Below, in pieces: positions 10,897 to 22,318 of a stretch of DNA of 64,000 bases (the stretch's first letter is position 1; each line of letters opens with the position of its first letter). This DNA is from Histoplasma ohiense (taxonomy: Eukaryota; Ascomycota; Eurotiomycetes; Onygenales; Ajellomycetaceae), in contig JAEVHH010000004.1 in assembly GCA_017607445.1 (NCBI GenBank), positions 1,798,001-1,862,000 of the forward strand, in the 5' to 3' direction. The position numbers and the translations under genes were made by a program. Under the pieces are notes generated by a model that was given only the letters and a program-made list of their open reading frames with translations, was not told where the DNA came from and ran no database searches.

Positions 10897-12682
10897 GTTT
10901 TTTTTTTTTTGTTTTTATAAAAAAGAAAATGAAAGCAAGGGAGAGGAAAAGGAAAGGAAAGAAATCTACATGCCGTGCTGTACACTACCTGTTTTTTTTT
11001 ATTGTATGATATTTGTGATAACGAGGCAAAATAATACTCAAAACGATGTGAAATGGATTGGAAAAGTGGGGGGGAAATAAAATAGTTTAATAATAAGAAA
11101 TAAAATGAGATGAAAATGAATAATTAAAAAAAAAAAAAAAAAACCTAAATTTGTTGGTAATCAACTTGGTGTTTGCTGCGAACTAGCTAACTAGTTATAG
11201 TCAACTATAGTTGGTCAGTTACTAACCACTCAGCGCCCCGCACATTATGTTGGGGGGTTCGGATCGGTTCATCCCATCTATAATGATCAAGCTCTTTTGC
11301 CCTAACTAACTAGTTGGCCTAGCACATTAGTCATCTTAGCCTTGACACCACGTGATTTCGACAGATGAGCTCATGAGGATCTTTTTGTCCAGCGGGAACT
11401 CGTTATCTGCAATCGAATCCATGGAGAGTTGTGAGTGAGTGTCCATCTGGCTTCATAACTTCATAAGTTTCCAACTCTGGAAACTCGCGGATGGCGCAAG
11501 ATGTTATTGCAGGATCAATACCTGCGTTCATTGACCCACTACCGGCATCTCCACTGTTCGTATCTTTACAGTACCACGTACGATATATCATCTATACAGA
11601 CGGTTTTCCCCCGCCATCAGAAACATTAGCCTGATATTTTTGCTGAATTTGATTGATACAAAAAATCTAACATCCGAATCACACCATTCGCGTTTCACGA
11701 AAGTATCCAACATCCGCCACATCCCAGTCTTCCATCGCATATAAAGGTACATGTACATACATCGCAATGCAAACCCTCCAGTTATAATCGCTCCGCTAAA
11801 AGAAACCATCGATATATTCGTCAAAAAAAGAAACAAAAAAAAAATCTTCAATTGAATTTACATCGCTCAAGAACCAAAATATATATATATATATATTTAT
11901 CACAAAAGATGGAGAAAAATTGAGAGGGGCCAAACCAACCACCCTCTCTCCACACCCCGTAAACCGGGATACATCGGCAGAAGTCTGGTGATGTGACCCC
12001 GCAACTCTACCTAGAAACTCGCCGATGGCGCACAGGATGTATTGCAGAGCAATCACATTTTCTCCTTAACCACTAACCATACAGATCAAATCTCCGATTT
12101 TTCCCCCTCATTCTCACAATCGCCTACCGGCATCAGTGACCGTTAACGAAGAATCGTAGATGAAGAAGGTCCAGGGCCCCTTGCCCGACGCGACGTGTAG
12201 ACTGTCAGATGTTGATGGCATGGCCCGCCTCCACAGATGTGCCTTGCTTCAACCATTGACTGCAAAATTGAAAACTTGTGATTGTGAGCTCAACATATCT
12301 ATCTCTCAGGTAACTGGAACAATCATCTAGTGAGAGACACTCTTTTGAATGAATGAAGTGTAACTTAGAGAAGTAGGTCGGAACAGCTGGAATCAGAAGT
12401 GAGTGTGAGCCTGAGCTCTATTGACTTCATATATATATATATATATATATTACACTGGTCATCTCATGCAATAAGATATCATCGATATATCGTCAGTGAA
12501 TATCATTCATTCAAGCAGGTCAGTCGATAGATAGACAGGGACAGGTAGACAGACAGATAGATAATCAGCTAGTAAGCTAGCATTGATAGAGAGATGGGTA
12601 TCTAGATGGCGATGTTTATTCCCATAGAGATTGATTGGATATTGAGCAGGCCGCTTGGCTGGTAGGGAGGAGGGAGGGAGGG

Positions 12683-12706
12683 AGATAGATAGATAGATAG
12701 ATAGCT
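12683..12706. repeat. (GATA)n microsatellite
   Basis: Five to six consecutive GATA units directly after GGGA/GGAG repeats. Looser GATA and GACA copies extend from about 12525. Confidence 0.85.
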
Positions 12707-13787
12707 ATCTACATAGCTAGTTAGCATTCTCTATTCCATCAGCAATCGATCGAATATATAGGCAGATAACAGGGCTAAGATTTCGGGTTACAAGTCTCCA
12801 CATGCATAGTTAAAAAATAAAAATGGAGATTATAAGCCAATCAGAGGTGCCAGAATCTGCTCTACAACCAATAAAATCATTGAGATTCAAACCACATTTC
12901 AACCACAGAATTAAGAAGCCACTTTTGTCCTCCCCTTCTCCCTCTCCCAGAGCTTTGTATGATTCTTGGAGACTTCGCTTCGCTCTGACTAATGATAAAA
13001 AAAATACTTTAAAAATAATTAATTAATAAATTAAATATTAAACTAATTCAATGACTGAAGAATTTTTATTTTCATTTTTCTTTTACTATTCTCTCTGTCT
13101 CTCTCTCTTCTGTATATCGTCGATTCGGAAAGAGAAAGAAACAGCAAAAAGAAAAGTAAGACAATTGATTAGTCTGAGAAAGAGGTTCGATTGTTTGTAT
13201 CATTGAATTATTATTTAACCTGGCTTAAAGGAAAGAGTTTATTCAAAACTCAAAAAAAAAAAAAATGAATAAAAAATAAATAAATAATAAATAAAAACCA
13301 CTCCAATACTATATAAGTGTGTTAAAACAGCAGATTTAGTAGATCCCAAACGACCGGTGGATATTAACAACAAAGGGGCTTAGATAGATAGATAGATACG
13401 CGGTAGATAGATAAGTAGACATATAAAAAAATATATTTGTATGTATGTATATTGTTGTTGGCCTGGTCAGTGGAGCGGGAAGATGTTAGATTCCAGCAAT
13501 GTAAACCAACCAGGATATGATCGGGATGAGAACGAGCGATACAAAATTGCGGTTTGTCTCGCGTAGCGTTATGAGGCGTGTTGACAGCTATGAAGCTGGG
13601 AGATGAGGGGAAGCGGGGAAGAAGAAATGAGAGGGGGCTATAGTTTGATATATCTATCCCTGATGTGTGACTCCCAAAATCGATGATAGACAAAGTACGG
13701 AAAAAGGAGAAACGGTGAGGTACTGCAGATACAAGTAGCGTGAAAACAGAGTATATGGTGCTGAATCTCATAGATAACGCCGGATAA

Positions 13788-13829
13788 TGGGGGGGTTGGG
13801 GGTTGGGGGTTGGGGGTTGGGGTGGTGGA
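13788..13829 (+). repeat. G-rich tandem array (TTGGGGG)n
   Basis: Runs of four to seven G separated by TT occur at least five times in 42 bp on the plus strand. The array can in principle form a G-quadruplex on the plus strand. It lies about 145 bp beyond the PKA stop codon, in or near the PKA 3' UTR (C-rich in the transcript). Confidence 0.85.
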
Positions 13830-13971
13830 AGGAGCCATAGTGGAGAATACGGATTCCGTACTGCCTGGCGATTAATATCTACCACGGCCTTTTTTTCTTT
13901 CAGAATCCATTGGACTCGCCGTATGAAGCTGTAGCGGCGGCAAAAGGCTCACCTGCCCAGTTATATATCAA

Positions 13972-15479
13972 TTAGAAAGTCTTGAATATATGCTCATACG
14001 CGTCTCTCATATCCTTCGTGTAAGGAGCGAGCTCCGACGGGTGTGGAGGGTCCGGGTAAACTTCGAAATTCCCTGCATCGGTCGGGGAATCCACACGGGG
14101 GACTATGGGTCCCTTCATTCGTCGGTGGTAAATATCATCCCAATTGACTCCCTTGAAGAAGGAATGTTGCTTCACTCTGGCGGATCCCCCCTTTATGTGA
14201 CCCAGGCGCTCGGATGGGTTCGTTTTGCACAGCCGAGACACGATATCCTGCGCGGCTGGGGGCATGTTGGCAGGAAATCGTAGGACTCCATCAACAATCT
14301 GTTTGTATATGCGCATGGGATTTGGGTCCCAGAATGGAGGTTGTCCGACTATGAACTCGTATATCAGGACGCCCAGAGCCCACCAATCAACAGCTAGGCC
14401 GTGGCCGGAGTTATGGATGACTTCTGGTGCTAGGTACTCTGGCGTACCGCACAGTGTGTAGGTTTCCCTGCTCCAAATCTCTTTCGCAAATCCGAAATCA
14501 ACGAGTTTGAGGTGGCCATCTGCATCAAGGAGGATATTCTCGGGCTTGAGGTCGCGGTATGCGATGCCATGGACGTCGTGGAGAAATTCAAGAATTAAGA
14601 CGATTTCCGCAGCATAAAATTGGGCAGTCGACACGTCAAACCTCCGCGTGCGTCTCAAGAATGTGAAAATCTCTCCTCCTGGGCAATATTCGAGCTGGTA
14701 ACATGTTGTTGGCTCACTGCAATAAGTTATAACGTAGGAGAAGGTTGATTTTTTTTTTTTTTTTTAAAAAAAAAAACAAAACCTACCAACATATATAAGC
14801 TCAGATCGTCTGTAAATGTGGCGACCAGGGTAGTGATGAAAGGGTGCCCAGCAACAGCATTTAGGGTTTCGATTTCATTCCGGACATGCTCAACCTGTTT
14901 CAGTTTTATAACTGAATTGCGAAGAGAGCGTAAGAACGAATAACTTCATCCATACAACGTTCAAAATTAGAAACACACATACCATCCGCTTTATGAAGAA
15001 CCTTGAGCGCATAGGCTCCGTTCTTAATTTTACTTGTGTGTTTCAAGAGGCGAACCAGCCATACTCGAGCAAATGTGCCTATTCCATATGTATGTATGTA
15101 ATTAGCATCCAGGTACAAGAGACGCACCAAAGCAATCCAACAAGCAAGTACAAATTATTGCAACCCTCCGCACCCCTTTCTTACCTGTACCCAGTGTTTG
15201 TAGCAGCTCGAAGTCACCAATGCTCAGTTCGCTAGATGATATGTCTAGCTTACCCTCCGCCCGGTTCTCAACGATATCCTGCGGGGTTCGCGGGCGCGAG
15301 GCTGGAGGACCGGGGTTACAACGTTCTAGTGCGAATTTCTTCTTCGGATGGTCGAGACTGTTGTTTTGTTGCGGGGGCTTTTCAGTTGATGTTACGTCGA
15401 TATCGATGTCTTGGTTCTGGAGCGCTTTTTGCGGTGTGGTGTGCTGCAGCTGCAGCTCATGAAGAATTTCCGCGGCCAT
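13972..15479 (-). CDS. pkaB: cAMP-dependent protein kinase catalytic subunit (PkaB/PkaC2 type)
   Basis: This is an AGC-family Ser/Thr kinase, the cAMP-activated effector released by the PKA regulatory subunit. Exons 15479-15185, 15078-14983, 14911-14787 and 14694-13972 join through three GT-AG introns to 412 residues. An about 88-residue variable N-terminus precedes the kinase domain. Visible motifs are the glycine loop LGTGTFARV, the catalytic Lys in YALKVL (Lys124), YRDLKPEN (Asp220), DFG (238-240), the activation-loop Thr in TYTLCGTPEYLAPE (about Thr252) and the C-terminal AGC tail ending HIFKTF. The last acceptor was placed at 14695, because an earlier AG would insert residues before the conserved LEYCPGGE. 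The LGTGTFARVW glycine loop and divergent tail resemble the second Aspergillus catalytic subunit rather than PkaA/PkaC1; that subtype call is from memory of the family. The third intron contains back-to-back poly(T)/poly(A) runs. Confidence 0.9.
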
Positions 15480-16401
15480 CTCAGGATGAGAGAGGGGTCA
15501 TGACCTTGGCCGGGTATAACTTGATTTGTTTCTTCTTTTCGACGAGATGACAGCGCAGGGGAGCGGGTGGAAGGAAAACGGTAGTGCACGCAACTCAAAT
15601 TGGCGATAGAGGCTGGATTGAGTGGGGTAACGACCTGACAGGAGGTAGGGCCGCCATTGACTTAAGGGCTGCGATAGGGGAAGGCGAATGGGAGAGGGAG
15701 GAGAGGGGTGAGGCGAAAGATGTAAGATGACAAGTATGAGATATACAAATCAGGGTGTTGGAGTGAGGTATGAAGGGCTGTCAGCGGAGCTTGGGACGGA
15801 ATGGTTCTGTTGAACGTGTCCGGTTCTGCATCGGCGGAGTGTGGTACAGGGCTACCATATATATGTGACGTAGCAGCGGGCGGCGAGAACAGTCGGTGCC
15901 AAGAATGCAAATGCTTACTACGGATTACAGGAACACCCACAGGGTTCGGCAGCCGCAGCCACTTTAGCGGAGAACCAGAGATAGGGATGGATTGAATATA
16001 TATATGTTGTTGTGTTCGGTTATCACTGCTGTCGATAATTGGAGTCTCTGTAGTTAGATTGTTTAGATCTGGTCATGGCTAAATATGCTAGGAGTAAAAT
16101 ACAAAATACCTGCATATGACCGGGGTTCAATAACTCATCCACCTTGAACACAAATACGTTCCTCCTCTATCAAGGTAGACGAGACAAATAAAAGTCGGCC
16201 GTGCATATCCTAGATTCCACAAATGCTTGCGTATAGCGCAGCGCGAACAAGGCAACACAAAAAAAGCAGCCAAACAATAGCGATCATAGTAACAATCCGC
16301 AGGTAATTTTAATTGCAAAACAAAACATATTCAAACATATTCAATCACTGGAAAATCAATCAAGCATAGAAATAGCCGCGTAAAATACATTCTCCATCCC
16401 T
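15480..16401. promoter_or_regulatory. PKA upstream region and VMA11 downstream region
   Basis: No gene is supported. The left two-thirds should carry the minus-strand PKA promoter and 5' UTR, and the right end the VMA11 3' UTR. A TATATATG stretch near 15998-16005 is the only TATA-like feature I noted. Confidence 0.35.
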
Positions 16402-17422
16402 CTAGCTCTTTGAGTTCAAAATCAGTGCGACGATCAAGCTGTTTGCATCAAAATAGTTAATTATCACGCATGCTCCAACGGAAAGAAGGGATTACGTATG
16501 GAGCAAGCTATTCATACCCGTATAGCCCCAACACTTCACCAAAAATCAATATTAATACCATTCCTACGAAAACGCGTGACTGCTGCATGTATGATCGCAC
16601 ACCCTGAGAGACGGGAAAATGTAATTAGTTAAACAACCATACTCTTGAAGAGAATGACGATTGCCCCGGGATTCCCATAACTAACCACGTCGCCGACAAC
16701 GCCAATCGTGTAGCCAGCCGCAAGTCCTGACAAGCCGACTGATAATCCCGCTGCAAGGTGCATGAAACCGCTATTGAGGTCAATAGGTTAGTATGAAGTG
16801 CACCCACATATTGTAAGGACATATGACGTACGTGTATAAGCTATATGTCTTCTGGGGCGGAGGACCCAAACCTCCCGCAATGAGCACTGCAACAACTAAG
16901 CCGTAGACCGCAATGATACCCGCCATTACCACTGGGATTAATGACTGCCCCACGCCTCGTTTGTCAGTATTAAAAACGAACGTAGAATGCCCGACCCAAA
17001 TCTTGATGTGTGTGTATTTATTTCAAGACCTGCCTTCATAATCAGATCTGACCGAAAGGTTCCAACACCGGCAATGCCAATGCCGGATTTGGCGGTTCCA
17101 TATGCTGCTCCTATTGCTGCATGGGTTTATGAGCTTTGAACTGTTGCTCGTGTTTGCGGGGTCTTAAAACGGGGAATATAGTAAGTTGTGGTCAGAACAA
17201 CGTACATCCAAAAACCATCTGACAAAGTTACTATGGGTTAGCTGTTTTCGAGGGAAAGGTCGAAAAGGCGAGTGGGAGTAACTCACGGCTGCACAGATAC
17301 CTGCCTACGCACGGAGAGAACGTGTTAGTCCGAACAGAAGATATAAAATCAAGGATACTAGTACGTATGCTTACCATTCCTATGAAGGGAGCGAACTTGG
17401 GCGCCAGTTCACTGTCCGCCAT
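16402..17422 (-). CDS. VMA11: V-type proton ATPase proteolipid subunit c' (Vma11-like)
   Basis: The protein is a four-helix proteolipid of the V0 ring that carries protons across vacuolar and Golgi membranes. I read eight exons: 17422-17375, 17304-17287 (18 nt), 17218-17206 (13 nt), 17116-17034, 16944-16832, 16770-16686, 16603-16518 and 16438-16402, giving 160 residues, the expected length. The essential membrane glutamate is in LILIFGEVLGLYG (Glu143). The signature GIAGVGTFRSDLIMKSLIPVVM matches c' rather than the c subunit, which has ICATCVLRPDL-type sequence there; separation from c rests on that block. Six introns are GT-AG. Intron 4 (16945-17033) begins with GC after AAG, because only that join restores IMK-SLIPVV. 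Two neighbouring micro-exons make automated prediction error-prone. It is divergent from ROM2. Confidence 0.92.
16945..17033 (-). other. GC-AG intron of the VMA11 gene
   Basis: The minus-strand donor reads AAG/GCAGGT and the acceptor GGGGCAG/TCA. No GT donor nearby keeps the frame into the invariant SLIPVVM block. GC-AG introns are a known minor class of U2-type introns. Confidence 0.8.
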
Positions 17423-18331
17423 CTTGAACAGGAGAATAACAACACCCTTGGGAGCTTGAAGGCTAGGGCAGTGAATGGGCTCTGATCTGCAGAGCTCTCC
17501 CTGCTCTCCGAGATGGGGAAAAGGGGAAACACGGGATTCTTCGTATCGCAAGTCTGGTATATGTTGACAACGATATGCTTGTGGTTGTGGTAGAGTGCTA
17601 TGATATAATTATATCCAGCTACGGAGTACGGAGTACTGGCTCCGGAGAGAAACCTTGGGAAGGCGAGGATGAATACGGCGGATAAGAGAACCCACTATGG
17701 CTGTAACGCTGCGTAATACCACATGGCCTGGGAGTACCCATCACACCACGAGGGCCCTGTACCGTAATCTTTCACCCTAATCGAGTCTACGGCGGGTGGC
17801 TTGGTCTTGGCGGGCCTAACTGCATGCAGTAACTTGCACCTAACCATCTCCCCATCAACGACACTCCATCATCCACCTCTCATCCTCCCCAACTCCCTCG
17901 AGACCGGCGACTTCGCGTATCTTTTCCCCTTCCTTCCCCTCCCCCTCAGCCCTCTCTTGTTGCCGTGTTGGATCCCCAGTAATTGCTCTGTGAGCTACGT
18001 CGCTCTTTCTTTCAACGTCGTTGTTCCGTCAGCCATGAGGGTGTGTGGGCTATGACCCTCTCGTTCTTCGCTTCGGTTGTTGCGTCCCACCTTTCCTCCT
18101 CTCCCTCCCCTCCAACCCCCCGAACCCCGTCACCCGCCAAATAATCCCTAGAAAATTACTTTTTCGATCTCTGTCGAGTCCGGGCATACCGTCTGGAATA
18201 AACTCCTCCTTGCCAAACGCAATTTCCAAATCTAATCTCCCCTTCTCCCAAATTGCTCCTTCACTTCCCTGTTTCTCCCTGGCATTATCGTGTTTGCGTC
18301 CATCACCTAGAGCCCTAGTACTCCTTCGGCC
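17423..18331. promoter_or_regulatory. Bidirectional VMA11/ROM2 intergenic region
   Basis: This divergent spacer has no supported gene. It contains TACGGAGTACGGAGTACT at 17621-17638 and, from about 17830 to the ROM2 start, a long CT-rich plus-strand block (CCCC, TTCC, CTCC runs) typical of fungal promoters and long 5' leaders. Confidence 0.5.
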
Positions 18332-21300
18332 ATGGCAGATTTAGGTGCTCAGCAAGGTCGCAATTACCGACCGCCACCCCAGTATGGGCACGCATCGTCT
18401 TTTCAGCGAGATGCTGCCTACTCGGAGATTTTCGGGGCGAACCCCACGGGCCGTGCACAGACGATGACTTCTCAAACTCCTCCCTTCCCTCAGGACCGTG
18501 CCCGCACCACGTCTTCCCATACGGTGGGCGAAGCATATATGCATCCTCGAGCTGCTCCTCCGCCGGCGGCGTCACCGATTCGTCAGTCCTCCGACGGATA
18601 TGGGTATCCCCCCCCAAATGGATATAACAACCATCACCCTCCTCCGCAACGGCAGCCAAATGGACCCTATCATCATTCTCAGCCACCTCCTCAAAACCTT
18701 CCGCGCCCTTACCCGGGCCGTCCCCAGTATCCTCAGCCCCAGCGTCTGGATTCAAGGCCTGGTCCAATGCAACAACCTTATCCAAATAAAGTCCCCGGCA
18801 GGCCTCTTCCCCCCCCAGCACTTAACTCAGATCAGTACAGGTCTCGTTCCATGGCTAGAATGGGCGGCCCTCCCATGTATCATCAACCTCCTCCCCCGAG
18901 TAACTTCAACCATACATCAGCAAACGCCTTTCGACAGCAACCATACCACCACGCAGGCTCTATGACTCCACAAGGCCGAGTCGTTCCGGAACGGCGTGAC
19001 AATGAACGCTCCATGTCCATGAGTTCGTATACTTCGAATTATGATCATGCCCGGACGATCAATTCTGGACGGATTGTTCCAAGTAGGCGTCGAGAGTCAG
19101 GCATGGAGAAGGAGCGGACTGAATTGTCACTCTCGGGTCAACCTATCTTAGAACAACCTATCCCCACCTCGATGGTTCCCGGGCCAGATCCGCACTCTAG
19201 ATCAAGACGTCCGAGCGATACTTCGATCAACTCTCGAACATTTTCCATGGCATCCACCGTCACCCCGGAACGAACGACTAGTGTACAACCGGGTAATGCC
19301 GTCATGCCTAAACCGGCGAGCCAACCGCATCCCACCCCACATCATAGTCGTAGATCTCCTCTCGTCTATCCTGCTTTACTTTCCCGCGTGGCTACCGTGT
19401 TTAGAGAAAGGATATCGGTTGGAGAACGACTTAAAAATGATCTAGCATATACTAACGCTTTTACTGGGGCTGAAGCGGTAGATTTGATATCTTACATTAT
19501 TAAAACGTCTGATCGTAACTTGGCCTTGCTGCTTGGGCGTGCGTTGGACGCCCAGAAATTCTTCCACGATGTCACCTATGATCATCGATTGAGAGACGCT
19601 CCAGGAGAGTTATACCAGTTCAAAGAAACAATGGGCGAAGAAGATCCGGTTTCCGAGGTCAACGGTGTCTTCACCCTACTTACTGAGTGCTACTCTCCAA
19701 CTTGTACCAGGGATAAACTTTGTTATTCTATTGCCTGTCCAAGACGACTTGAGCAGCAAGCACGATTGAACCTTAAACCTCAACCAGGATTAAGGTCCTC
19801 CGCGTCTAAGGGAAGCTTACATGACAATGATGACAACGATGACCAGAAACTATGGATCAATATGGTTCCTAAAGAAGTTGCTGACAGCATTGATGATCGG
19901 GAGAAGAAGCGCCAGGAAATTATATTCGAGATCATGTATACTGAACGCGATTTCGTTAAGGACTTGGAGTATTTGAGAGATTTCTGGATGAGGCCCCTGA
20001 GATCTGCCAACAATACTAATCTTTCCCCGGTTCCGGAACACCGCCGGGAGAAATTCATTCGAACCGTTTTTTCAAACTGTTTGGAGGTCTTAGCCGTCAA
20101 CTCTAAACTGTGCGAAGCTCTGAATGCCAGGCAGAAGGAGTCCAGTGTGGTGAAGACAGTCGGTGACATTTTCCTTCAATTCGTACCACGTTTCGATCCC
20201 TTCATTAAATATGGTGCCAATCAATTGTACGGAAAATACGAGTTTGAGAAGGAACGAGCATCGAACCCTGCATTTTCCAAGTTCGTTGATGAGACTGAAC
20301 GCCTCAAGGAATCAAGGAAGCTCGAGCTGAATGGCTACCTCACCAAGCCAACGACTCGATTGGCGAGGTACCCACTACTTTTGGAACAAGTCGTCAAGAA
20401 CACGGCGGATGACAATCCCGACAAAAAGGATATCCCCAAAGCTATTGCTCTTATTCGAGATTTCTTGTCACGGGTCAACACAGAAAGTGGAAAAGCCGAG
20501 AACCATTTCAATTTGGTGCAGCTGAACATGGCCTTGAAATTTTCGCCTGGAGATTATGTTGACTTGAAGCTCACGGAGGAAAATCGAGTAATGTTGACTA
20601 AGATGGGATTCAAAAAGGGCCCAACAGACTCTGCCGAGGTTACTGCATATCTATTTGACCATGCAGTTCTGCTGGTTAGGATCAAGGCTGTCAATAAGCG
20701 AGAAGAGTACAGGGTGTACAGGAAGCCTATCCCTCTTGAACTTCTCGTTATCACTCAAATGGAGGAGGTGATCCCGAAACTGGGCCTTGCCAAGCGACCA
20801 TCTGGAAACCTTATTGCCGCTACCAGGGCTGCCAACAATACCCCCACTTCCTCTAAGGATGGCTTTCCCATTACATTCCGACATCTCGGTAAGGGAGGCT
20901 ACGACCAAACTCTCTACGCAACTTCCTCGACACAGCGGAGGAAATTCATCGAGCTTGTCGGAGAACAGCAACGAAAACTCAGGGAAAGGAATAGCAACTT
21001 TTACTCCAAGACCATCCTTTGTGAGAAGTTTTTCACTTCTTCTAACCGAGTCAACTGTTTGGTGCCTATTGGTAAGTGTTTCATTCTCTGTTTTTTTTTT
21101 TTGTGTGTGTGTGTGTGTGTGAAAAGGGGTGGGGTGTTTATAATTTTGGAAGTCCCAGCTAATTCATGAATTTTGTGCAGATGGAGGGCGAAAACTGGTC
21201 TACGGCACGGATAGTGGCATATACATATCGGAGCGATGGCCAAAGGACAAGTCGGCGAAACCACGGCGTGTCCTTGACGCAAGCGGTGTCACTCAAATCG

Positions 21301-22318
21301 ATGCCCTTGAAGAGTATCAGTTGCTCTTGGTGCTAGCCAACAGGACGCTTAGTTCTTATTCGATGGAGGCGCTAGATGCCAGTGAGAACCAGAATCCGTT
21401 GGTCCGTCGACCGAAGAAAATTCAAGGACATACCAATTTCTTCAAGTCCGGAATTGGACTCGGGCGACATCTAGTCTGCTCAGTAAAGACATCTGCCTTG
21501 TCAACGACAATCAAGGTGTATGAACCTGTGGAGAATCTTGCGAAGGGGAAGAAGAAGCCATTGAGCAAGATGTTCCAGGGTGGCCAAGATGCTTTCAAGC
21601 CTTTCAAGGTTAGCGTTAATTCACTAAGTTGTCGCTTCCATTCTTACCATTTTTCCTTGCTAATTTATTTCTGTTTCTAGGAATTTTACATTCCTGCGGA
21701 ATCTTCTTCCGTCCATTTCTTACGAGCAACACTCTGCGTAGGCTGTTCTCGCGGCTTCGAGGTTGTCAGTCTGGAAACCACTGAAAGACAATCGCTGCTG
21801 GACCAGGCCGATACCTCCCTCGATTTCGTTGCTAGAAAAGAGAACGTAAAGCCCATCCATATTGAACGGATGAACGGCGAGTTCCTCCTTAACTATAGCG
21901 ACTTCTCCTTCTTCGTCAACCGCAACGGCTGGAGGGCTCAGCCAGACTGGAGAATAGCCTGGGAAGGAAATCCTGTCGCATTCGCGTTATCGTATCCGTA
22001 CATTCTCGCTTTCGAATCGAGCTTTATAGAAATCAGGCACATTGAAAGCAGCGAACTAATCCACGTCATGACGGGACGGAATATTCGGATGTTGCACTCG
22101 TCTACTAGGGAGGTAAGTTATTGACAAATAAATTTATCTCCTTTCTCTCTTTCCTCTATCTAGAACTATACTCTTTTTCTTTCTCTTGTTTCCCCGCTTT
22201 CATTTCGCCGAGGACGTTGTTTACCTAATGCCAACTTTTCTAGATTATTTATGCGTACGAAGACGAAGCAGGCGAAGATGTGGTGGCTAGCTTGGACTTC
22301 TGGAACAAACCCGCGTAA
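18332..22318 (+). CDS. ROM2: Rho1 guanine-nucleotide exchange factor, Rom1/Rom2 family
   Basis: The protein activates the GTPase Rho1 at growth sites and so drives cell-wall integrity signalling and beta-glucan synthesis. Four exons, 18332-21071, 21181-21608, 21681-22112 and 22244-22318, join through GT-AG introns to 1224 residues. A Pro/Gln/Ser-rich disordered N-terminus (1-340) is followed by a DEP domain (about 348-430, from FRERISVGERLKNDLAYTNAFTGAEAVDLI), a DH domain (about 525-715, starting RQEIIFEIMYTERDFVKDLEYL and including the GYLTKPTTRLARYPLLL helix), a PH domain (about 750-885) and a C-terminal CNH (citron homology) domain running to the end. This order is exactly that of fungal Rom1/Rom2. 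The first intron carries a poly(T)-(GT)n run at 21091-21121. The start is the first ATG after a pyrimidine-rich leader. Confidence 0.95.

Larger units (their letters stand above)
10897..13971. other. 3 kb convergent spacer, no gene recognised
   Basis: The spacer lies between the 3' ends of the mannosyltransferase and PKA genes. It is AT-rich and holds many simple repeats: (TA)n near 11879-11896 and 12429-12449, GATA/TAGA arrays at about 12530-12710, poly(A) runs near 11126-11144 and 13251-13264, a G-rich array at 13788-13829, and a diverged duplicated segment (about 11475-11550 and 12003-12140). No open frame here has a recognisable motif. Confidence 0.55.
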
